Of a stretch of 5,652 bases of DNA, positions 1-5,259 are shown in pieces. How positions within the stretch are numbered: position 1 is the stretch's first letter; every line of letters begins with the position of its first letter. Source of the stretch: Candidatus Neomicrothrix sp. UBA4542. GTDB taxonomy: Bacteria; Actinomycetota; Acidimicrobiia; Acidimicrobiales; Poriferisodalaceae. The stretch lies in NCBI GenBank assembly GCA_002388005.1, contig DGLO01000033.1, forward strand, positions 1 to 5,652. The letters run 5' to 3'. Under the pieces are notes generated by a model. It did no database searches. It saw only the letters and a program-made list of their open reading frames with translations, and had not been told where the DNA came from. The position numbers and the translations under genes were made by a program.

Positions 1-728
1 GTGATCTGAATAAAGCCCTCATCGCGTTCGGCGAGTACCTCCGCTAGCGAGAGGATGTCGTCATCGACCATGGTGTCAGTGACCATTGGGGTGCCGTCGT
101 AGTCGGCCTGGGTGCTGTTCCGACCGAGCCGCTGAATGGAAAAGCCACATAAGCCGGCGTCCATACCCTCATGCAAGAGACGCTGCATCTCCTTGCGCTC
201 GACATCATTGGCAGGCCGTGTCTTGGCCGCTTCAAGACCCATTACATAGGTCATTAACGAGGCAGTGGGCATGTACTGGATGCAGTTGACGCCCTTCGCA
301 GCGGCCTCGAGGCTGTCCAGGTACTCGGGGATGGTTTCCCATTCCCATTCCATGCCCTGCTTCATCGTTTCGTAGGGGATGGCCTCGGTGCGGGTCATGG
401 TCAGCATTGATCGGTCACGAAAGTCGGGTTTCACTGGAGCGAAGCCGAACCCGCAGTTGCCTAGCACCACGCTCGTGACACCATGCCAGCCTGAAATGGT
501 GCACCACGGATCCCAACGGATCTGGGCGTCATAGTGAGTGTGTAAGTCCACGAACCCGGGCGCGACTATCTGTCCGGTAGCGTCGATTGTCTGGGCAGCA
601 GTGCCATGATTGCGTCCACCGATCTGAGCGATCGATCCCTCTTTTATCCACAGGTCACCCTGGTAGCGGGGCACTCGCGTACCGTCGACGATGGTGCCGC
701 CTTGGATGTGGATGTCGTAATCCGCCAC
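1..728 (-). CDS. Amidohydro_3 / N-acyl-D-amino-acid deacylase-like metal-dependent amidohydrolase (N-terminal 242 residues; gene runs off the left edge)
   Basis: The minus-strand frame opens at GTG 728-726 and stays open to base 1, so the C-terminal part lies outside the window. The start follows a purine-rich GGGGGTG ribosome site 4 nt upstream. Visible order: a beta-strand entry GGTIVDGT (residues 10-17), the urease-superfamily metal motif APGFVDLHTHYDAQ (56-69) with His63 and His65 as expected metal ligands, then GVTSVVLGNCGFGFAPV (83-99). In D-aminoacylases the Cys of GNCG, here Cys92, is a zinc ligand. Family knowledge: these are cytosolic enzymes of about 480-580 residues that hydrolyse N-acyl-D-amino acids or related cyclic or linear amides. 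The exact substrate is not deducible, and dihydroorotase- or hydantoinase-like activity is less likely given GNCG. It is divergent from the alpha/beta hydrolase operon and probably shares its control, since a perfect palindrome lies just upstream of the start. Family assignment is confident; specificity is not. Confidence 0.9.
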   Translation of the reverse strand, partial: MADYDIHIQGGTIVDGTRVPRYQGDLWIKEGSIAQIGGRNHGTAAQTIDATGQIVAPGFVDLHTHYDAQIRWDPWCTISGWHGVTSVVLGNCGFGFAPVKPDFRDRSMLTMTRTEAIPYETMKQGMEWEWETIPEYLDSLEAAAKGVNCIQYMPTASLMTYVMGLEAAKTRPANDVERKEMQRLLHEGMDAGLCGFSIQRLGRNSTQADYDGTPMVTDTMVDDDILSLAEVLAERDEGFIQI

Positions 729-741
729 TTTTCACCCCCGA

Positions 742-769
742 GATGCTTGTAAGTGAGCTTACAAGCATC
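742..769. promoter_or_regulatory. Perfect 12-bp inverted repeat, candidate operator for a TetR-like (or other dimeric) repressor
   Basis: The left arm GATGCTTGTAAG (742-753) and right arm CTTACAAGCATC (758-769) are exact reverse complements around the spacer TGAG. The repeat sits in the divergent intergenic region, 13 nt upstream of the amidohydrolase GTG and 128 nt upstream of the hydrolase GTG. Long near-perfect dyads in such places are typical operators of dimeric helix-turn-helix repressors, for example TetR-family regulators of catabolic operons. No regulator gene lies in the window, so the cognate protein is unknown. In RNA it could also form a 12-bp hairpin in the amidohydrolase leader. 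It lacks a T-tract on either strand and has no gene ending beside it, so a terminator is unlikely. Confidence 0.7.
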
Positions 770-844
770 GTCGGAGACCGCTGACTAGCTGGGACGTTCA
801 TGGGGCAAATGGCAACTCTGGTCGGGGAGTTAAATGCGAGAGGC

Positions 845-862
845 TTGAAACATGTGTGACAA
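845..862. promoter_or_regulatory. Imperfect dyad upstream of the hydrolase operon (weak operator or promoter candidate)
   Basis: The bases read TTG-AA-ACA-TG-TGT-GA-CAA, an 18-bp dyad with 6 paired positions per side, 35 nt before the hydrolase GTG. TTGAAA at 845-850 could also be a -35 element, but no convincing -10 follows at 16-18 nt. Reported because it lies where the operon promoter should be. A dyad of this quality can arise by chance. Confidence 0.25.
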
Positions 863-897
863 TTTGAATTCCTTGAAGTAGTGGAAGGTGGGTTCTT

Positions 898-1683
898 GTG
901 CCTGTAGCGAACGTCAATGGGCAAGCAATTAACTATGCGGATTCAGGTGGCGAGGGTTTGGCTGTGATATTCAGCCATGGCTTTCTCATGGATCTGACGA
1001 TGTTCGATCAGCAAGTCGCTGCGCTGAAAGATGACTTTCGATGCGTAGCGTGGGATGAACGCGGCTTCGGTGAAACACCAGCGGAGGAACCATTTTCTTA
1101 TTGGGACTCCGCAAATGATGCGGTTGCCCTATTGGATCATCTAGGAATAGACCGAGCCGTGTTTGTTGGAATGAGCCAAGGCGGATTCTTGTCACTTCGT
1201 GCGGCTCTCGCCCATCCCGATCGAGTCGCCGCAGTAGTGCTCATCGATAGTGAAGCGGGCGCATTTACCGATGAGCAAGTCGAAGGGTACGGCGCCATGT
1301 TCCGTCAATGGCAAATCGACCAGCCCCTTGGAGAACTGGGGCAAACAGTCGCGGGAATGATCATCGGAGATTCGAAACTCAACTCGGAGTGGATTGCCAA
1401 ATGGGAGGCACGCGATAGGTCGACACTTCACCATCCGATGGAGGCCCTTCTGTTTCGCGACGACATTACAGATCGCATGGGTGAGGTGAACTGCCCGGTG
1501 TTGATCATCCACGGAGAAGCCGACCAGGCGATCCCAATTGAAGCCGCTGAAGCTCTCTCCCAGTCGTTGTCTGATTGTCGCGGCCTGTTGAGAGTTCCTG
1601 GAGCCGCCCACGCTCCCAACATGACCCACCCCGAGATGGTTAACGACGCCTTGGACGGCTTTTTGAGGCTTATGCCGAGATGA
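898..1683 (+). CDS. Alpha/beta-fold hydrolase (esterase/lactonase/C-C hydrolase-like)
   Basis: A 261-residue cytosolic hydrolase with no signal peptide, of normal family length. GTG 898 is the only plausible start: an in-frame TGA lies at 874-876, no other ATG, GTG or TTG intervenes, and a GGAAGG site (883-888) sits 9 nt upstream. The oxyanion HG motif is at 27-28 (FSHGFLMD), the RGFG turn at 55-58, the nucleophile elbow G-M-S-Q-G at 91-95 (Ser93), the acid in HGEADQAIP (Asp209), and the catalytic His in PGAAHAPN (His238). The complete triad indicates an active enzyme. Members include esterases, lactonases, haloperoxidase-like enzymes and meta-cleavage C-C hydrolases; a dehalogenase is unlikely because the nucleophile is Ser, not Asp. 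It is first gene of a plus-strand operon, and its stop overlaps the next start as ATGA. Fold is certain; substrate is unknown. Confidence 0.93.
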   Translation: MPVANVNGQAINYADSGGEGLAVIFSHGFLMDLTMFDQQVAALKDDFRCVAWDERGFGETPAEEPFSYWDSANDAVALLDHLGIDRAVFVGMSQGGFLSLRAALAHPDRVAAVVLIDSEAGAFTDEQVEGYGAMFRQWQIDQPLGELGQTVAGMIIGDSKLNSEWIAKWEARDRSTLHHPMEALLFRDDITDRMGEVNCPVLIIHGEADQAIPIEAAEALSQSLSDCRGLLRVPGAAHAPNMTHPEMVNDALDGFLRLMPR

Positions 1684-2669
1684 ACGATCCTTTGATTTCT
1701 GTGGGGGTTGCGCCGGGCCCCTTGGCCCTTGAGGCGGCAGATCTTGCTGAGAGAGTCGGGTATGAACGTTTGTGGCTGTACGACTCGGCCGCGATTTGGG
1801 AAGACGTGTGGCTGACAATGGGCCTGGTGGCTCAACGCACCGAGCGAATCGGCCTGGGTACGGCGGTGCTTGTGCCAAACCTCCGACATGTTATGACAAC
1901 GGCATCGGCGATTTTGACGATGGAACGGATGTGGCCGGGGCGACTCACCGTTGGCCTCGGCACGGGGTTCACAGCGCGACGAGTGCTCGGACAAAAGGCC
2001 GTTCCTTGGGCTGACATGTCTCGGTACGTGCAACAACTTAAGTCGCTCCTTGCGGGCGAGGTTGTCGAGATTGATGGCCGCCCCTGCCAGATGATTCACC
2101 ATCCGAACCTGGCGACGGCCCGGCCGGTAGAGGTTCCAATCATTTTGTCGGCACTCGGACCGAAAGGTCAGGGCATCACTCGTGACATCGCGGACGGAGT
2201 GATGACCCTCGGACCAGGCGACGGATCTTGGAATACCTTCGTGCAGATGGTGCACGGCACGGTCCTCGAGTCTGGAGAAGATCCGAACTCAAACCGGGTA
2301 ATCGATGCCGCAGGACCGTGGTGGGTGATGTCGCACCACTCGTCATGGGAAGCTTCACCGCAACGCCTGCAAACGGTACCTGGAGGTCCGGCCTACCTTG
2401 AGCAACTGGAAATTGATCGGCCGCCTGAAGCTGCGCATTTAGCCGTCCACGAGGGTCACGCTACTCATTTAACTGACCGAGACAGAATCTTGGTTGACGC
2501 CGCAAGCGACGGCTTTGACTGGAGTCGTTCATGGGTAGGTGACATTGGATATATGCGCGAACGCATCTCCGAGGCCGCCGAGTCGGGAACGACCGAGATC
2601 ATCTATAACCCCGCTGGACCGGACCCGCTACGCGAGATCAGAGCGTTCGCTGAGGCGGCAATTGGCTGA
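1680..2669 (+). CDS. LLM-class (luciferase-like) oxidoreductase, probably F420-dependent
   Basis: A 329-residue TIM-barrel protein of the bacterial luciferase-like superfamily, close to the usual 320-350 length. Visible hallmarks: an N-terminal strand ISVGV (6-10), the AADLAERVGYERLWLYDS segment (19-36), the AQRTERIGLGTAVLVPNLRH block (51-70), then TMERMWPGRLTVGLGTGFTARRVLG (80-104). This pattern resembles methylene-H4MPT reductase-type and F420-dependent actinobacterial members more than the FMNH2-dependent alkanesulfonate monooxygenases. It would carry out a redox step (dehydrogenation, reduction or monooxygenation) using F420H2 or reduced flavin. The ATG overlaps the upstream stop by 4 nt, so translation is probably coupled to the hydrolase. 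No strong Shine-Dalgarno stands next to it, only a GAGG about 12 nt upstream. Cofactor choice is inference. Confidence 0.88.
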   Translation: MNDPLISVGVAPGPLALEAADLAERVGYERLWLYDSAAIWEDVWLTMGLVAQRTERIGLGTAVLVPNLRHVMTTASAILTMERMWPGRLTVGLGTGFTARRVLGQKAVPWADMSRYVQQLKSLLAGEVVEIDGRPCQMIHHPNLATARPVEVPIILSALGPKGQGITRDIADGVMTLGPGDGSWNTFVQMVHGTVLESGEDPNSNRVIDAAGPWWVMSHHSSWEASPQRLQTVPGGPAYLEQLEIDRPPEAAHLAVHEGHATHLTDRDRILVDAASDGFDWSRSWVGDIGYMRERISEAAESGTTEIIYNPAGPDPLREIRAFAEAAIG

Positions 2670-2700
2670 TGAGCACCTGCCGGCGTGCTACTACGGTGCC

Positions 2701-3561
2701 ATGACTAAAACACAGCTGGGTGAGTCTGGGCAGTACATCCGCTACCAGGTGGCTGATCGAGTAGCGCACATCACCGTTGACCGACCCGAGTACCGGAACG
2801 CACAGAGTCGGCTCCTGCTCGAGGAACTCGACGAAGCGTTTATTGGCGCGGCGCAGGACCCAGACGTCAACGTCATCTGTCTTTTCGGTGCCGGCGATCA
2901 CTTCTCTGCAGGTCATGACTTAGGCACCCCTGATGAGGTCGCAGATCGCGAAAACCGCCCCTGGGAGCAGGGCATCAGAGGCTGGTACGACCGAACCTGG
3001 GAACAGTTCTATGCCAACACCAAGCGATGGCGGGAAATACCGAAACCAACCGTGGCTGCCGTGCAGGGCTACTGCATCTTTGGCGGTTGGATGATCGCAT
3101 CCGCAATGGACGTCATTTTCGCGGCGAGCAATGCGATGTTCTTAGGAAGCCACTTCCAATACTTCTGCATGCCATGGGACCTCCACCCAAGGAAAGTGAA
3201 GGAACTGTTGTTCGAGAGTCGCTTCATCGACGCTGACGAAGCCTGCGAGCTAGGCCTGGTAAACCAGGTGATCCCTGTTGCTGATCTCGTTGATCACACC
3301 ACAGATTGGGCGCGAAGAGTGGCCGAGAACGACCCGTTCCAACTACGGATGATGAAGATGGCGGTAAATCACGCAGAGGAAACACAGGGTTTCACAGCGC
3401 ACACTCAGGCCGCACACGCCATGTACGTGCTCGCTCGCTTAGGTGAGAAGGATCCGGGAAGCTACATCGAAACCAGCGACGAAAAGCGACGACCCATGGT
3501 TGAGGTGGCGTTGCAGAACTACCGTCGGCACAGTGATGGCGACAAACGAGAACCTGAATAG
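2701..3561 (+). CDS. Crotonase-fold enoyl-CoA hydratase/isomerase family protein with a non-canonical active site
   Basis: A 286-residue protein of crotonase length. The frame is open upstream to 2539, but that part overlaps the preceding oxidoreductase gene. ATG 2701 is chosen because crotonase homology starts at about residue 12 (YIRYQVADRVAHITVDRP) and it lies 31 nt after the upstream stop. No good Shine-Dalgarno is visible. CoA and oxyanion elements are present: HFSAGHDLG (67-75), KPTVAAVQGYCIFGG (115-129), and a C-terminal ADEACELGLVNQVIP segment (178-192). By motif alignment with rat mitochondrial hydratase, Glu144 corresponds to Met131 and Glu164 to His151, so neither hydratase acid is retained. 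Asp160 (CMPWD) is a possible substitute. It may be an isomerase, C-C hydrolase, thioester hydrolase or other crotonase reaction rather than water addition. As third gene of the operon, it implies a CoA-thioester intermediate. Confidence 0.9.
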   Translation: MTKTQLGESGQYIRYQVADRVAHITVDRPEYRNAQSRLLLEELDEAFIGAAQDPDVNVICLFGAGDHFSAGHDLGTPDEVADRENRPWEQGIRGWYDRTWEQFYANTKRWREIPKPTVAAVQGYCIFGGWMIASAMDVIFAASNAMFLGSHFQYFCMPWDLHPRKVKELLFESRFIDADEACELGLVNQVIPVADLVDHTTDWARRVAENDPFQLRMMKMAVNHAEETQGFTAHTQAAHAMYVLARLGEKDPGSYIETSDEKRRPMVEVALQNYRRHSDGDKREPE

Positions 3562-3796
3562 TGCTGGCTAATTTCTGAATCACGTATGAATTCACGCCGA
3601 ACATGAGATTTGCGAACGTGTTCCAAGTAGCTGATCCCCTTAGTCAGCTGATCGCGTATACGGGGCGAAAACCGATCCGCTGATCTAATTCTCTGATAGC
3701 TAAGGCTTTACCCCCATTGCTCACCGGGTCCCGTGGTGGCTCGCCCCCAGTCCTACACCTTGGGAGTTTGCCGTCGGGTTGTAGATGCCCCGAACA
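3562..3796. other. Gene-free convergent intergenic region with short repeats and no clear terminator
   Basis: It separates two convergent genes (crotonase and SnoaL-like protein 1) over 235 bp. I see no credible coding frame and no RNA gene. It contains GCTGATC three times (3630-3636, 3647-3653, 3679-3685), the first two as AGCTGATC. One small hairpin pairs AGCTGA (3629-3634) with TCAGCT (3644-3649). Another pairs TCGGG with CCCGA near 3775-3792. None has a strong GC stem followed by a T-run. Transcription presumably ends here, but I cannot assign an intrinsic terminator. Confidence 0.45.
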
Positions 3797-4225
3797 TCAA
3801 CCCCAGGCGTTTAGGAAGTCCCCACTCAGGTCCTGTGGGCCTCCATAGTGAATGACCAACTCACGGCTGTTGAACAGCCATCTGCCGTCAACGCGCACGT
3901 ACGTGTCGTTGTAGTGCGCTAACAGTTTGCCCTTGTCGCCAGTGTCTCGTTGGAAATGCTCTTGTATATACCAGCGGCCTGTGCCGGTTCCGGCGTCGTC
4001 ATCGAGTTCATAGCTGCCATTGAGGACGGTCTGGACGACAGCAGCGAAGGTGCCCATCGCTGTGTGCCACAGATCAAGGATCGCGTCGCGTCCCTCGACC
4101 CGACGGCCCCTGCCAAGCTCCCAATGTGCATCAGGGGCCCAACAGGCGCCCCACTGGTCGCCGTCGTGATGCACCACAGCATCGGCGTAGAGATGAACAA
4201 GTTCGGCAATGGGGTCCCGGGGCAT
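3797..4225 (-). CDS. SnoaL-like (SnoaL_4 / NTF2-fold) small protein 1
   Basis: A 142-residue protein from ATG 4225, matching the usual 125-160 residues of this cystatin/NTF2-like cone fold. It shows the N-terminal helix pattern IAELVHLYADAVVHHDGDQWGACWAPDAHWELG (residues 6-38), a central GRDAILDLWHTAMG helix, a YIQEHF strand, then HYNDTYVRVDGRWLFNSRELVIHY near the end. Family members include scytalone-dehydratase-like, ketosteroid-isomerase-like and ring-hydroxylating dioxygenase beta-like proteins. They act as isomerases, dehydratases, cyclases or hydrolases, and many have no assigned role. The start is uncertain: an in-frame ATG at 4255 adds 10 residues, and neither has a visible ribosome site, so leaderless translation is possible. 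It is divergent from the SDR, and co-function is likely. The GC-rich N-terminal extension open to 4477 overlaps the SDR gene and is not credible. Confidence 0.85.
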   Translation of the reverse strand: MPRDPIAELVHLYADAVVHHDGDQWGACWAPDAHWELGRGRRVEGRDAILDLWHTAMGTFAAVVQTVLNGSYELDDDAGTGTGRWYIQEHFQRDTGDKGKLLAHYNDTYVRVDGRWLFNSRELVIHYGGPQDLSGDFLNAWG

Positions 4226-4381
4226 GAGGCAGACTCTAGACTTCCCGGGGATCATCACGCAGTGGGAGACGCGTGGAGCGACCAGGCCCCGACAACCAGT
4301 TCTATTGATTACAAAGGACTTTTGCTGCGAGCGCTGAAGTCGCTTCACACGGGGGTTCCGGCCAGTCTGAGGGAGGCAACA
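4226..4381. promoter_or_regulatory. Divergent promoter region between SnoaL-like protein 1 and the SDR
   Basis: This 156-bp gap must contain promoters for both genes. An AT-rich island at 4300-4315 (TTCTATTGATTACAAA) stands out from GC-rich surroundings and is the best place for -10 elements on either strand. No confident -35/-10 pair is visible. The SDR has a good GGGAGG ribosome site at 4371-4376. The 5' end of the SnoaL-like gene may extend into this gap if ATG 4255 is used. Confidence 0.35.
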
Positions 4382-5191
4382 ATGCAGATTGAACAAGGCA
4401 TGGTGGCGGTGGTAACCGGGGGCGCTAGTGGCATCGGTCTCGGCATGGCGCGTGAGTTGGGACGCCGGGGAGTGCACGTCGTGGTGGCCGACATCGAACA
4501 GGGTGCGCTGGATGACGCCGTCGTCGCGTTGGTCGCAGAGGGGATGTCGGCGTCCGGGATAGCGTGCGACGTTACCTCACCGGAGTCGGTTGAGGCGCTG
4601 GCCGCTGGTGTGTTCGAAGAGCATGGCCGCTGCAACATCGTGTGCAACAACGCGGGCGTGGTGGTGTTCGGCCCTGCGTTTGGCGACCTCGAGTCCTGGA
4701 AATGGGTCATCGACGTCGACATGTGGGGTGTCGTCCATGGCTGCCACGCGTTCGTGCCGCGCATGATCGACAGCGGCGAGCCTGGCCACGTCGTGAACAC
4801 AGCGTCCACCGCCGGCATCCTCGGGTTCCCGACGATCGCCTCCTACGTCGCGGCCAAGCACGCCGTAGTTGGGATGTCACAGTCGATGTACCACGAGCTG
4901 ATCCCAACCCCAGTGTCGATTTCGGTGCTCTGTCCCGGGGTGGTGACCACCAACATCAACACGAGCCATCGCAACCGCCCCGGCACTGACCCGTCTTCAG
5001 TTGATAAGGAGACGTTCGGCATGCAGCACCCCGAGGCTATTTCCCCCGACCAAGTCGCCGCGGTGGTCGCGGAGGCAATCAGCGACGACCGATTTTGGAT
5101 TCTCCCCCACCCCCACTACGGCGACCAGGCAGTCGCTCTGGCCCAGACTCGCATTGACGGGACACCGCCGACGTTGCCAGGAATGTTGTAG
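4382..5191 (+). CDS. Classical short-chain dehydrogenase/reductase (SDR), NAD(H)-type
   Basis: A 269-residue Rossmann-fold oxidoreductase. The start is set by GGGAGG at 4371-4376, 5 nt before ATG 4382. The frame is open back to 3950, but that stretch is antisense to the SnoaL-like gene. Motifs: cofactor loop TGGASGIG (12-19), Asp37 at the end of beta-2 (VVVADIE) favouring NAD over NADP, CDV (62-64), NNAG (89-92), catalytic Ser142 (NTASTAG), Tyr155 and Lys159 (YVAAK), and CPGVVTTNI (184-192). The usual tetrad Asn is Asp113 (DVDMWG), seen in a subset of actinobacterial-type SDRs. It probably oxidises a secondary alcohol or reduces a ketone in the catabolism of a steroid, terpenoid or aromatic compound; the substrate is not determinable. 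It lies between two minus-strand SnoaL-like genes. Confidence 0.93.
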   Translation: MQIEQGMVAVVTGGASGIGLGMARELGRRGVHVVVADIEQGALDDAVVALVAEGMSASGIACDVTSPESVEALAAGVFEEHGRCNIVCNNAGVVVFGPAFGDLESWKWVIDVDMWGVVHGCHAFVPRMIDSGEPGHVVNTASTAGILGFPTIASYVAAKHAVVGMSQSMYHELIPTPVSISVLCPGVVTTNINTSHRNRPGTDPSSVDKETFGMQHPEAISPDQVAAVVAEAISDDRFWILPHPHYGDQAVALAQTRIDGTPPTLPGML

Positions 5192-5204
5192 ATACTGCCA
5201 TTTC

Positions 5205-5259
5205 GAAGGCCGGGCGTGGTGGCAAACCCTGCGGGCTCACCTTCAGAACAGCGGGCTCA
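5205..5259. repeat. Short direct repeat and weak hairpin in the convergent gap after the SDR
   Basis: GCGGGCTCA occurs exactly at 5231-5239 and 5251-5259, 20 nt apart; the second copy covers the stop codon of SnoaL-like protein 2. GAAGG (5205-5209) can pair with CCTTC (5240-5244), and GGTG (5218-5221) with CACC (5238-5241), as mutually exclusive stems. This may be part of a bidirectional terminator for the SDR and SnoaL-like protein 2, but there is no T-tract. Confidence 0.3.

Noticed and set aside
742..769. The palindrome as an intrinsic terminator or a transposon end
   Set aside because: There is no T-tract, no gene ending beside it, no transposase, and no second copy elsewhere in the window.
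655..924. Minus-strand 89-codon frame across the divergent intergenic region
   Set aside because: It covers the palindrome and overlaps the starts of both flanking genes in other frames, with low-complexity content and no recognisable domain.
1192..2255. Long minus-strand open frames of 228 and 275 codons antisense to the hydrolase and oxidoreductase
   Set aside because: Their translations are rich in Arg, Ser, Pro and His without any recognisable fold, and the opposite strand has clear conserved families. They are shadow frames.
2539..2700. N-terminal extension of the crotonase frame to 340 residues
   Set aside because: It overlaps the 3' end of the oxidoreductase gene in another frame, is Arg/Ser/Pro-rich, and crotonase homology begins after ATG 2701.
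3950..4381. N-terminal extension of the SDR frame to a 413-residue protein
   Set aside because: The extra 144 residues are antisense to the SnoaL-like gene and show no domain. A good GGGAGG ribosome site precedes ATG 4382, and SDR homology starts right after it.
4226..4477. Long N-terminal extension of SnoaL-like protein 1
   Set aside because: It runs antisense into the SDR coding region and has no family similarity; the conserved domain begins at IAELVHLYADA.
4642..4989. Small frames inside the SDR gene on both strands
   Set aside because: All are Arg/His-rich alternative-frame shadows of GC-rich coding sequence.
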